In this document: positions 25,041 through 35,689 of the stretch, piece by piece
Layout of the letters: the number at the start of each line of letters is the position of its first letter
Numbering within the stretch: position 1 is the stretch's first letter
NCBI GenBank assembly: GCA_914767715.1
Contig: OU612065.1
Span: forward strand, 39,492,001-39,556,000
Length of the DNA: 64,000 nt
Direction of reading: 5' to 3'
Origin: Membranipora membranacea
Lineage: Eukaryota; Bryozoa; Gymnolaemata; Cheilostomatida; Membraniporidae
The notes under the pieces: generated by a model
Told to the model about the DNA's origin: nothing
Seen by the model: only the letters and a program-made list of their open reading frames with translations
Databases searched by the model: none
Made by a program: the position numbers and the translations under genes

Positions 25041-27349
25041 GGGTAGGTACGAAAAACCGAACCACGAACTCACGAACTACGAACCCTCTAAAAACCGAAC
25101 TCAGGATTATCCTCTCCTGCTTAAATCAATTTGCTCAAAGTTTAAATTGTCAGTAGCCAATGAAATGTCATGTTTTTGATAAGTGACCAATAATATAACA
25201 GACATCAAACTTTGACTTTTAATAGAGCTCATTGCACCCTAACTAGGTGCACTAGCTCAAGGTCACTTGATGAAAAATTATGGAGAGCAAGATGGCACAG
25301 TTTGGTACACACCAAGTAGATGCCATTGTCAAATTAGTCATCATGAATCCAAATGAACTTTTGCATTGGAGAGAGGAATGGTTTGACTATATATATATTC
25401 CTGCAAGTTTGAAAATGATGGAAGTATGTGGAGCTACTACAGAAGGCTGTAATGGAGGACACACCACACTTATTTATTAGAAATGGTCACAGTTTAGTAA
25501 ATTGGAGCCCCTTTGACTCGTCACAGGAGGAGCAGAAGGCTGCCTCCTGAATCATCACCTCTCAACAGAGTTAACAAGTATGTACTATGGGTGTTGGCCT
25601 ATCTTGAAATATTGTTTTGAAAGTTCATGGCTGTTCTTTGGTTTCAAACAAAGCATGAGGGGGAAAGTAGGACCTCTAATATACATTAAAATTCTTCTAT
25701 AAAAAATTGAGCTTATTTACTATATATATAACTATAACTGTTAACTGTTAGGTCTTACATACAGCATTTTGTGCTACTCTAAGAGATATCAGATCAGTGT
25801 TGCCTCTCTGAAATTTACATTAGCTTGATCAGGCTTCATCAAATTATGAAATGATCCTACTAGTATGAAAGTGGTTAGGCAAATACTATATATTAACTGC
25901 ATATTCTGTAATAACTAACAAAGAAATCTTGTGTTTGTAGATATCCATGCGGGCCCTTACTCATTACAACCTCAGCTATTGATTTCTCTGACTCGTACCA
26001 CAGAATACAAAATTATTTTGGTCCGATGGTCAGACTAACATGCTGTACTATAGCTGTGTAACGAAGTCAGGTTCAAGCTGTGGTGGCCCGGACTAAACTG
26101 ATAATGATAATATCCTAGTCTTCTGAAACGGCCTCGTGTAAAACAACTACATAGTAATTAAGCTGCAAGTTGGGTCAGGTATGTACCAAAATTAATTGGT
26201 GTATTATTCATTTTAACCCAGTCGAGCATGATTGATAATGTAATGTGGTGTGAGCATCACCAGTCACCATCTAGCCATAAAAAAAGCAAATAATATTAAC
26301 CGGCAATGAAGAAACAGGGAGCTTGCCTCATGCTGCCCTAAAGCTATGAGTAGAGCGCAGTGAGCAAAAAGTGAGTTTTAGATTTTAACTGATAATATAA
26401 TGACATATGATATCAAACACTTCTCTTTGAATTTGAATGTGATATTTTCTGTTTTTTTAGTTACGCAGTACCAGAAGTCACAGCACAATCCTAGTGATAG
26501 CTGTTATGCAACAGTGATGGCTTGATAGTTAGCTTACTGTCATTAACAACGTACATTGCCACTACGATTGGATAGGAACTGCTTTATGTCCCCGATGGTC
26601 TACCATCACACGTGTATTCACAGCCATGAATGCTCACACTTCAGTATTAATCCACCTGAGCCATTACTATTCTCTCAGGCCTTTTTTTCTGCCTCTCATT
26701 TTGCCGCTTTTTCAGGCACCATAATATACAAAATAACAAGTTCATTGAATACACGTGTAAACACCATCAACAGTCTCTTCTCTGAACCATTACCTTTATT
26801 TGAATGCGCATATAATAAATGTTATCTGATTGGATCACCTTATCACTCAAACAGTGCAATGATCTCATAAACAGAGTATTTGCAAGCATCATTTAGTAAG
26901 TAAAAGCATCACTGCGTGCATTTGTGCATAATCACTCAATTATCCAGGATCAGTCGCACCACCATGGTAATAATCACTAAGTTTGAACTTGGTGGCTCCC
27001 AGCTCTCCGGAACCTCTGTCTCAATCTGGAAATCGTTCAGGCCATGATCTAGCCTGGTGTCTCTTCTAGAACAAAATCCCCTTCTTTGTTCAGTCGGGGA
27101 AAAACTCCCTGCTCCCCTCCCTGTTCCCTTCCCACTCTCCCTGCTCATATGTCCCAAACTCTCTGCTTGGATTGGAGTTGTCCTCTACCATTTGCCAAAG
27201 TGCAAGAGAGGATAACTGTTCATCAAAGTTTTGACTTTTTGTTACAAAGAACATCATTGGCCGAAATTATGTTATCAGACACATTGAAGGTTCGGTTTTT
27301 TAAAGGTTCGTAGCTTGTGAGTTCGTGGTTCGGTTTTTCGTACCTACCG
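25041..27349. mobile_element. 2.3-kb TIR element with 9-bp target duplication (MULE-like)
   Basis: Inverted ends of about 60 bp begin ggtaggtacgaaaaaccgaa and are very similar at both sides. They are packed with short direct and inverted cgaac/gttcg repeats (25041-25100, 27288-27349). The perfect 9-bp duplication ggaagtcct lies at 25032-25040 and 27350-27358. It cuts the reverse transcriptase of the Jockey-like element within the IGLPQG motif. The interior has only short open frames (for example 25280-25480 and 26556-26870) that I do not recognise, so it is probably non-autonomous. Confidence 0.88.
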
Positions 27350-27358
27350 GGAAGTCCT

Positions 27359-28213
27359 ATTGGGCACTCCGACTCCGGTGAGATATGCTAGTTTATTTTT
27401 AGTTTGATTCTCCTGTTGACCAGAAAGTCTTTGATAGTGTAGAGGATTCTTCCGGTAATTCCACATTCTGCTAACCTGTATAGCAATCCGGAATGCCACA
27501 CAGAATCAAAAGCCTTCTGAAGGTCTAGATATAGTCCTGAGACTTTGTTCTTCTTTTTAAGCTGATGTTCAATTGTTGAAACCATGTTGGTTAAGTAGGA
27601 ATCGGTGCTTCTGTTACTGCGGAATCCATATTGACATTGAGGAACCAGCATTTTGTCTTCAGCAAAGTCTCTGATTCGGTACTCAAGAATGAGTTCAAGT
27701 GTTTTTCCAACATACGAACTGATGGTGATAGGTCTATATGATTTCATCTCCAGGTAGTTGTCCTTTCCTGATTTCTTCAGGAAGATTACTACATTGTTAT
27801 TCCAAGGCCATGATTGGCTTGTCAGCATCATGTTGAATATGAGAAAGAGGATTGCAGCGAACACAGGCGGTGAATAACGAAGCATAAGTGGGTGTACTCC
27901 GTCTGCATCTGGACTCTTGTTGGATGTTTTCAGCCCCTTGAGTGCCGCTATAATTTCATCGACGGTTATTGGTTTATTCAATTCAGCCGGGCCATCTTCA
28001 GTAGGCATGTCCCAGTTGTTTATTTGTGAGTGCCAGTTTGTGTCAAATTGTTGGTCCTTGAGATGCCTTGCTAGAAAAATATCCGAGTAGAAAACATCAG
28101 CTTTGTCCTGATCTTCTGTGATCGCGCGTTGGTTATCCATATTCGTACCAATCTCTTTTGACGGGCGTTTGTAGAATGTTTTCTTGTAATTGAGCCAGAA
28201 AACATTTGCTTCC
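27359..28213 (-). pseudogene. Jockey-like retrotransposon, RT fingers segment
   Basis: The minus strand encodes the N-terminal half of a reverse transcriptase, with LKTSNKSPDADGVHPLML, SYRPITISSYVGKTLE, QYGFRSNRSTDS and SGLYLDLQKAFDSVWH (motif A aspartate present). One TAG stop near 27385-27390 interrupts it (…KLKIN*HISPES…), after which the frame continues into 25031. Upstream it is separated from the endonuclease part by the second RLE copy at 28218-29878. Confidence 0.85.
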
Positions 28214-28217
28214 TTGT

Positions 28218-28717
28218 GTAAATATGTCACGGAGAAGTGTGAATATGCTAATGCTGGTGGTGAAGCGCGTGAAAAGATTTTGCGCAAAAAGGGATTGATG
28301 AACAGAGGAGAATGGCAGGTGAGATGCGACCTCACAGAGCAGCTCAGCATGCCACAGCATATTGTGATCACGAACCAAAGACCAGACTTAATTGTTTGGT
28401 CTGACAAAGAAAAAGCACTAATACTGATGGAATTGACGGTGCCTTGGGAAGAAAATCTCTCATATGCGCATGAGAGAAAACTGACAAGATACGAAGATCT
28501 GGTCACACAATGCCAAGACAAAGGTTGAAATTGCGAATTATTCGCAGTGGAAGTTGGCTGCCGTGGATTCATGGCTAGATCAGCTACCAAATCTCTGACT
28601 AGAGTTGGGCTTTCAGGAAGAGCACTCAAACAAGCCACAAAAAGCATAGTACATGAGGCAGAAAGCGCATCTGCATGGATATGGCAACAGCACTGTGTGA
28701 AGACAAAAGCTAAGTAA
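28218..28717 (+). pseudogene. RLE endonuclease-domain coding segment, one premature stop
   Basis: It reads GEWQVRCDLTEQLSMPQHIV, then the RPDLIVWS motif and LMELTVPWEEN, consistent with a PD-(D/E)XK-type restriction-like endonuclease core, then VEVGCRGFMARSATK and a terminal WIWQQH before TAA at 28717. A single TGA at about 28526 stands where the sister copy has TGG (KGWNCE). The RPD and E residues are present here, unlike in the copy at 18440-19075. Confidence 0.7.
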
Positions 28718-28893
28718 TCCTATTACTTGTAAGCTGGGGTTTAACACACTCACTTTGTTTTGTGGAGTTGGCCAGCATTTAATTCCTTTTGTTATAATCC
28801 TTGTAAGGATTAGAATGAGGGGATTAAGTGATGATAAGCAAACTGCTTGGGGTAGAAGGCTAAGCAAGATTATGCCTTTAATACTCAAATTAA

Positions 28894-29270
28894 AGGGCAA
28901 CCAAGGTTTCGCAGCAATGCATTAATGGGTAGCAAATAATGTGCTGGGCAGCATCAGCTTTGTGCATTACGCGATGCAAAACTCAAAGTAGTTGCTTACT
29001 CTAAGCTGGGTAACACTTCAGTTTAGGGGAGGTTCCAAGACTTTGCTGTAATAATTATAGAGCACAGACTAAATAATAACAGGAACAGGAAACTGCTATG
29101 TGGTATTTTCTTTTAGCTGAGTTTGAATGCCTGATGGAAGAAATGTTTCACAAGAATTCTGGCTGAATAATCATCCGAATTATATTTTGTCTTTTTCCCC
29201 ATGCAGAAGGTGCAATATGCTATTAATCAATGGCCATCAATGAGAAGTTGTTTGAAACCTTGGTTGCCCT
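28894..29270. mobile_element. 377-bp MITE with TTAA target duplication
   Basis: The termini AGGGCAACCAAGGTTTC and their exact complement are flanked by TTAA on both sides (28890-28893, 29271-29274). The sister 3' UTR at 32300-32340 lacks the insertion. TTAA targets are typical of piggyBac and Kolobok; the AGGG start suits Kolobok better. No coding capacity. Confidence 0.9.
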
Positions 29271-29882
29271 TTAAAGTAGTTTAATCTCTGCAGAGTGTAA
29301 AATCAAAGTGAGTCTGAGTTAGATCTAAGGTTTTACAAACATAGGATTAAAAGCTTGGCCCTCGCATAAAAGGCAGGCAGAGCGAGACAGGAAATCACAG
29401 TCAGCCCACTGGCTGTAGCGCAAACAATCATCTCTCTGACTTGTGTATGAGTTGTACTATGCTCAATGTGGTGAATTTGAGTAGTGAACGAGTGGCACGA
29501 GGGGCGGGTGCCTTGACGATAGCGACTTTGTGCCGATGAGTTGATGGAAAGCAAACCTCCCTGCACTGGTTTGGCTTAGAGTATAAGCATGAGAGTGATG
29601 GGGCGAACATTGTTGCACTGAAGCAATGAAGAGCGGGCAGCCTCCCTGGTTGCGCAACAGCGTAAACACACAAATTATGTCAAACCACCGAAACTTACAA
29701 AATGCACTGAGGGATCGATAAGATTGATTGAGATGCTCAGCAACACACAGGGGTGGCTTCATGCTGCTGGGGCCGGCCATGAGGAGGTTGTACTAGAGAA
29801 GGCCTCGAAACAGCGTTTGACTCATGGTTTCTAGCTGAAGACCTGTGTGTTGTGCAGTGGTACGTGCACCACTGTATGTTGT

Positions 29883-30700
29883 ATCTGTTCAGACTTTCCG
29901 CTTCTTCTTCAAGATGTTTCCTTTGAGCAGAATTGAGTTCTTCTGTGAATGATGCCTTTTTCTGTGCGAGCAGGTCTCTATTGGTGATAGTGGATCTGTA
30001 CTTGAAGTTTTTACGTACTACTCGAAGTTCTTTCGACAACTCTGATAATCGGCTGTTCCGATAAGGTTTACTGTGGGTTGACACTTATTTGGTAGGGATA
30101 GACTGCTCGACTGCATGATTAAGGGCAGTAAGAGTCTTTGTCCACATATCTGAGGGCTCGGTTATGCTTTGCAGATCTGGTAATAGAGTAGAACATTGTA
30201 GCTCAAGTACTGACTGAAATTTCAACCAGTTGGCTCGTTTCCAGTTGTTAACAGTGAAGCTGTGTTTTGACAAGTTCTGTCCTTTAAAATATGTTATGAC
30301 AGGGACATGGCCCCTCTGGGGTGCCCCTGTGAATAATTCTATATCTGCGTCTGCTACGACCATGGAGGTGAGTGAAGTTGAAACAAGTGTCAAGTCAATA
30401 TGACTGCCACCAGTGTCACAGAGAAAGGTGTTTGTTTCAATGAGTTGACTACTGCTGCTCAATCGAAATAAAATTGAGGAGTCTAGTTCCTGCTGGGTTT
30501 GAAGAAGAATCATTCCACGATTGGTGGCGTGCATTGAGATCACCTACCACCAACATACCTTGACATTTATAACGATCAAGCTGGTTGTTCGATGTAAGCA
30601 ATTTCTCTAGGGTTGCTAGACTATTGGGGGCACAGTAAAATACAAATGTTGGAATTTTTACCCAGTGCATTTCTCTTATTCATTTTATGCTGAAGATATG
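29883..30700 (-). pseudogene. Jockey-like retrotransposon, AP endonuclease C-terminus and linker
   Basis: The minus strand carries FVFYCAPNS, MLVVGDLNARHQSWND and GSHIDLTLVSTSL, then GAPQRGHVPVITYF: the second half of an exonuclease/endonuclease/phosphatase-type domain. A lysine-rich linker (…SELSKELRVVRKNFKYRS) follows. A frameshift near 30440 and a TAA at about 30085 break it. The N-terminal half of the endonuclease is not visible above about 30700, so the copy is probably 5' truncated. Aspartate and asparagine of GDLNA are kept; the usual SDH is replaced by RGH. Confidence 0.8.
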
Positions 30701-30973
30701 AGTTAGGCACTTCTGACAAGTTATAAAAACTTAAAAAGAGGTCTAGTCTACACAGCTACAACTGTGACAATATTGTTGTTGAATCTATCGTCAGATGTCT
30801 ATCACCCATTTTGTTTAGATCAAGCCATGGTAAGCGGTTCTGTTTCATACTGTTATCAGTTTTACTGGGTTCCATTGCCTTATGTTACTCGCTGCTGAAG
30901 AAAGGCTCATTGACATGAAAAACTTTTTGCCAATTTTTATTAACCTTTGGGAAGAATTATTGGTCCTAATCAA

Positions 30974-31000
30974 CTATATATATATATATATATATACATA
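30974..31000. repeat. (TA)n microsatellite
   Basis: An uninterrupted alternation of t and a of about 25 bases. Confidence 0.9.
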
Positions 31001-31372
31001 TAGCTATGGGGTGCGACCCCTGCAAGTACTAGGGAGGGAAGAGGTCTAAACATAGACCTAAAAATAGTAAACCAATTTTTAGATCTATGGGTCTAAACTG
31101 TTTGCATAGTATTGCTTGGAACCCTTAGTAGGCACTGATGTGTACTTTGTGATAAGTATCAGTACACAGTTGTTACCATTGTCATTGATTATGATTCAGG
31201 GGCGTATGCAAGATCAACACTAACATACACAGTTTAGCATTTGTGAGAGTAATTCGGATGGTCACAGAGATTTTATTACTTCTATATCTGACTAGCAAAG
31301 TGCATATGACAATCGTAAATAAACGGTAATAGTGATTTATTGACTTAATGGTCTTGTTCTGATTTATAGTGA

Positions 31373-31451
31373 GGTTCAACTTGATCTGCTCGACCTCTCT
31401 GATCTTGATTCTGTACTAGCCATTAGTGATGATGATCTCGATCCTATTGAT
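31373..31451 (+). CDS. possible acidic exon of the 12.9-kb element
   Basis: An open stretch reads QLDLLDLSDLDSVLAISDDD then LDPIDG and ends in gatg|gtaagac, a good splice donor. The regular D/L/S composition is unlikely by chance. It lies in the element's own right-hand sequence, so it may be an exon of its lost gene. The family is not recognised. Confidence 0.3.
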
Positions 31452-31749
31452 GGTAAGACAAACCCTTCATTAGAAAATTCAACAGATAAAGACAGACATT
31501 AGCCAAATCAAAAATAATCTCTTGCAGTTTTGGCTTCCTCTTACATTCCTTGTTTGGATTTCTTTTTGCTGTCACACTATGCCAACAATGGTTCGTAATT
31601 GGCTCTCGCTTTAGACTACGGCCCGCTGTGGTGATTTTCCCCTTCTTGAGCTTAAATATAATATGCATGAAGCTTAGTTTAATGCAGCAGTTGTCCTCTT
31701 TTTGTCAGTGAGGCTGCAACTCCAAAATATTATACATGCATATACATAC

Positions 31750-31996
31750 ATACCCCATGCAAGAAGAAAAGTTTTAACAAGGGAGAGGAAAAAGCAAGGA
31801 AACATGGTAAGTTCAGTCAGTTCACTGACCTAAATGGGTAACCAACATGTGCTGGGGGTACTGTTAGTATATGCACTTGCATACTGTTAGCATATGCACT
31901 TGCATTTTGCATTTAGGTTGGAAATCAAATGCTAAGACTGAAATATCTGAGAACAGGCCTGTCGGCAGTCGGCAGGTCGGCAAAGTTCCGGCGCCG
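31750..31996 (-). repeat. right terminal inverted repeat of the 12.9-kb element
   Basis: Reverse complement of the left end at 19076-19335, with a few substitutions and a short indel in the pyrimidine-rich part. It ends immediately before the duplicated target sequence tggatttggc. Confidence 0.9.
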
Positions 31997-32930
31997 TGGA
32001 TTTGGCAACAGCACTGTGTGAAGACAAAAGCTTTTTGAAAGCACACTACTTTTATTATGTAAGCATTCTCGGATGAGAAGTCATAAAATAAACAAACAAA
32101 CAAACAAACAAACAAACAAACAAACTAAGTAATCCTATTGCTTGTAAGCTGGGGTTTAACACACTCACTTTGTTTTGTGGTGTTGACCAGCATTTAATTC
32201 CTGTTGTTATAATCCTTGTAAGACTGAGGGGATTAAGTGATGATTAGCAAACTGCTTGGGTTAGAAGGCTAAGCTGGGTAGAAGGCTAAGCGGGATTATG
32301 CCTTTAATACTGAAATCTCTGCAGGGTGAAAAATCAAAGTGAGTCTGAGTTAGATCTAAGGTATTAGAAATATAGGATTAAAAGCTTGGCCCTCGCGATT
32401 AAAAGCTTGGCCCTCGCATAAAAGGCAGGCAGAGTGAGACAGGATCTCACAGTCAGCCCAATGGCTGTAGCGCAAACAAGTCATCTCTCTGACTTGTGTA
32501 TGAGTTGTACTATGCTCAAGGTGGTGAATTTGAGTAGTGAACTATGGCACGAGGGGCGGGTGCCTTAACGATAGCGACTTAGCGGCGATGAGTTGATGGA
32601 AAGCAAACCTCCCTGCACATGTTTGGCTTAGAGTATGAGCATGAGAGTGATGGGGCGAACATTGTTGCACTGAAACAATGAAGAGTTGGCAGCCTCCCTG
32701 GTTGCGCAACAGCGTAAACACACCAATTATGTCAAACCACCCAAACTTACAAAATGTACTGAGGGATCGATGAGATAGACTGAGATGCTCATCAACACAC
32801 AGGGGTGGCTTCAGGCTGCTGGGGCCGGCCATGAGGAGGTTATACTAGAGAAGGCCTCGAAACAGCGCTTGACTCATGGTTTCTAGCTGAAGACCTGTGT
32901 GTTGTGCAGTGGTACGCGCACCACTGTATG
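31997..32930 (+). mobile_element. RLE-type retrotransposon, 3' segment of the outer copy
   Basis: It starts with the duplicated tggatttggc and continues with the protein C-terminus (QQHCVKTKA) and the 3' UTR, homologous to 28680-29878 and ending at cactgtatg. It carries its own short insertion at 32029-32124 and lacks the TTAA MITE of the sister copy. Together with 18440-19075 it forms one RLE copy split by 12.9 kb. Confidence 0.85.
32029..32124 (+). mobile_element. very short retrotransposon tail with (CAAA)n
   Basis: The sister 3' UTR runs gacaaaagctaagtaatcc without interruption. Here about 95 bp is inserted, ending cataaaataaacaaacaaac in about ten CAAA repeats. The form tail-TAAA(CAAA)n resembles the (CCAA)n and (CAAT)n tails of the CR1/L2-like elements at 60551 and 3498. 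Confidence 0.6.
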
Positions 32931-33539
32931 GTCTATCCTTATCAATATATTTTGGATCTAGCGAAGACCTAAACCGTTTGTTCTAGATGCAACTCTGCCA
33001 ACGCTGAGTAACCTCAACTTACATGAAGTATCCCTGTATCACCAGGCCATAGCCATCAATTCAGCTTGAAATGAAAAAAAATCACTTTCGTAGAAAATAT
33101 GGAAAGTTTAGCATGTGAAAACTCGCGCAGAAAACAGCTACCATCTATTATCTCTATAACTTATAAGTATGAATCCTGTGAACTGTATAGCTCAAGAGAT
33201 TTTGGTGACACTTCCATAATCCAATCGCCATGGTTTTAAGTTACATGCCAATTGCTCATAGGAGGATGCAACTCAAATATGTCACAGAGAATTCTTAGTG
33301 TAGACACACGATACAGAGAGCGGTGTGCAGGTTATTTTTTGTGCTATACTATACACATACTCTTGCACTCTATGTTTAAATGATCCAAAGAAAATGGCAA
33401 CTTTGAAAAATCAATACAAGAAGGGAACTTGAGTGTTAAGTTTGCATCTCACAGTGTTGAGTGACACGCAACAGCTGCTTCGTTGTTAGTTTACTGATGC
33501 TGAGCTCAGCTTGATGTATGAGAACCATTATTAAACTCC

Positions 33540-34500
33540 CAGTTTCATGATAACAGTATTTACTAGGTAGCGGACTGAAACTTTCAAAATTAATTCAGCA
33601 AGATTGCTGCCATGTTTGTGCTGCTTAATCAACAAGGAAAACCATACATTCTTTTAAATATACAGGGGGTGACATGTATCTAACCAGAAGAGACAATTTG
33701 CAAAAGCAGGATCAAGGCTGTAGATAATTAACATGTTAGGAAATAAGTTTCTCTTAACTATATGTTAGGGGTTTAAACACTTTTTTATGTGATTTATTAT
33801 GAATGAAAATTCGATCAGCTTGCCAGTCAATTAGTAGTGATCACTCAATTAATTTCAGCTGGTGCCGCTGTGTTGACATTGTATTGTGCACGAAATGCTT
33901 TTATTGAACTATGTTCCTTAAATTCAACCGGCACCTCATATTTGAGTGATCGGCATTTTATAAAAATATAAAATGATATATATACATATATATAAATATA
34001 TGATATATCATTTAATGTACATTATCAAGAAAGCACAACAAATACAGGATACATATAAAGGAACCACTTTGAACCAGGATATATTTATTTAAGTGGAAGC
34101 TGGTTTATATACAAAACATCCTACAGAGCTGGCCATTGACTGGAAGTCATTAGGACTTCCCTTCCTCCCAGTTCATCATTAATTTTGTTCTTTTAATATT
34201 TGCCATCCTTTCTTCACAACAATTCCCGAGTTAGCGAAAATGATGGCTATGTTGTCACTTCCTTTAGAAAGCAGCAAAGTTTATGTTTTTGCCGTACTAG
34301 TAATACAATCTGTGTATTAATCCTGGTTGCTGCTTCCTCTGTAGTTTTTCATCCTGGTTCAGCTTGCAAAAACCACTAATTTCCAGAAGTGCAATGAGAG
34401 GACTGTTGAAAATATAAACAAAACAGCTTCACAACATTACATACATTTCTTACAATCGCGCTGTAACACTGTTAAGCCCTAGTATAATTTAGCACTATTT
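33540..34500. repeat. duplicated intergenic block, copy B
   Basis: 33560-34030 matches 16640-17150 and 36510-37020. At 34080 it jumps to sequence matching 13940-14340, including a relic of a peptide-gene promoter at 34105-34161 on the minus strand: the gacttccagtcaatggccag block and kappaB-like AGGACTTCCC (34152-34161) are kept, but the TATA box is degraded (tttatatac). No signal or mature exon remains, so the gene body was lost. Confidence 0.7.
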
Positions 34501-34863
34501 TGTACATAAATAGACAGTTTTCTGAGCTCTTATTTATGCCTCAATTCGGAGTTGTCCTCTCTCCAGTTTGGTACTTTTAACCCGCACCGCATAGGAAAAA
34601 CCTGCTGAAAGAGGGTTATCTTGAAAACCGCTTATGATAGGATAAAAATGATTTTTGATGCAGAGTCTGCACCATTGAAAACCCTGTGAGACAGGGTTTC
34701 TAAATCATTGGAGGCTTGAATGTTGATAAATCTTAATTTTAGTGACGAAACTCATAAAAATCCCTGCCAAATTGCCCGCAAAACAGGCAGAAAATGCTAT
34801 AATTGACTATCCAATTACTAAAATTTGTGATAATAAAGGTGTGTTCATTATGACATCAACACA

Positions 34864-35110
34864 GGAGTAGGAGGTAGCTCAGTTGGTTAGAGCGCCGGAC
34901 TTCAACATGCAAGTGTTGAAGGTCGTGGGTTCGAATCCCATTGCAGTCTATCTTCTACTGGGGATTGGTTGGCCCCCAGGTGTGCTCCGACCTGCCTACA
35001 AACAGATAGCAAATTGGCGCAGATATTGCGGCCTCGCCTATAAAAGGCAAAAATATTTCACCGCCCATGCTTGGGATGGGGGAATGATAAGACATCCAAT
35101 TTTAATCAAC
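34864..35110 (+). mobile_element. tRNA-derived SINE, copy 2
   Basis: Intact-looking A box (tagctcagttgg, 34875-34886) and B box (ggttcgaatcc, 34928-34938), then the same body as copy 1 (ggttggcccccaggtgtgct). The 3' part runs into a (GGA)n tract. The head resembles a tRNA with an inserted region, so it is a SINE and not a tRNA gene. Confidence 0.85.
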
Positions 35111-35127
35111 TCATTTTGGTCAACAGC

Positions 35128-35172
35128 TGGAGGAGGAGGAGGAGGAGGAGGAGGAGGAGGAGGGGGAGGGAG
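35128..35172. repeat. (GGA)n microsatellite
   Basis: About 14 GGA triplets, ending in gggggaggg. Confidence 0.9.
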
Positions 35173-35689
35173 TAGCATCAGATATGGGTATATATTGCGT
35201 TTGCAGGTCCTATTATGATGTTCCAGAAAAGAAGTGATATAATTTAGATTTGACAGATGATGTTCAAGAATCAGTCAAATTCCAATGTTCAATGATTTTA
35301 AAATGAACCCAGTCAGTGTGTCAGTCTTCTTTCCTCTTTTCCTTCATTAAGGCCACTACCGTAGCCTTTGCTTAGCTCAACGTAGTAAAACTCTCAATAA
35401 ACTATCAAGTCATGGTTTAGCCAAGAGTTATACTTACATTTTTCAATATTCTGAGCTCCACTGTCACTTGGTCAGAGGTAAAGCAATGAAAGGGAGGTAA
35501 TGACCTTTGCACCTCAATATGTATGTGGTTGGTTAGCCAATCAGGACCACATACCAGACTTCAAAGTAAGTTTTTATACATTAGTTTACATGGACAGTGC
35601 TCCATTACAGACACGCATATCATGAGGGGCCTGTGAATCAAGGAGGGCCAACTCCAAAATATACAACAATTTAAATCTAAAAAATCCAT

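Larger units (their letters stand above)
28218..29878 (+). mobile_element. RLE-type non-LTR retrotransposon, second copy, 5' truncated
   Basis: It starts abruptly inside the coding region (…CKYVTEKCEYANAGG) and runs through about 1.1 kb of 3' UTR to cactgtatg. Flanks ttgt/ttgt (28214-28217, 29879-29882) look like a 4-bp duplication, though the 5' one may be microhomology. Removing it rejoins the Jockey-like frame (SLNRYKEANVF). It carries the TTAA MITE at 28894-29270. The 3' UTR matches 32007-32930. Confidence 0.85.
19076..31996. mobile_element. 12.9-kb TIR element (MULE-like by target duplication) loaded with nested elements
   Basis: Terminal inverted repeats of about 250 bp, roughly 93% identical by eye, lie at 19076-19335 and 31750-31996; both begin CGGCGCCGGAACTTTGCCGA. 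The 10-bp sequence tggatttggc flanks it on both sides (19066-19075 and 31997-32006), and the interrupted RLE retrotransposon continues across the gap. The sister RLE copy reads tggatatggc here, so the two flanks share a private variant. Long inverted ends and a 9-11 bp duplication point to Mutator-like elements. Apart from nested insertions only about 2 kb is its own sequence, and I see no transposase. Confidence 0.85.

Noticed and set aside
28133-28647. A 419-codon minus-strand frame whose first half looked like a novel protein
   Set aside because: The first half is the antisense of the inserted plus-strand RLE copy; only the part below 28213 is real reverse transcriptase.
29333-29780. Several minus-strand frames repeated at 32542-32832
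   Set aside because: They are antisense to the shared 3' UTR of the RLE copies, which explains their recurrence.
19076-31996. Polinton/Maverick as identity of the 12.9-kb element
   Set aside because: No polymerase, integrase, protease or capsid-type gene is seen, and the target duplication is 10 bp and not 6.
34864-35218. Plus-strand frame ending in polyglycine
   Set aside because: It is the SINE followed by a (GGA)n microsatellite read as protein.
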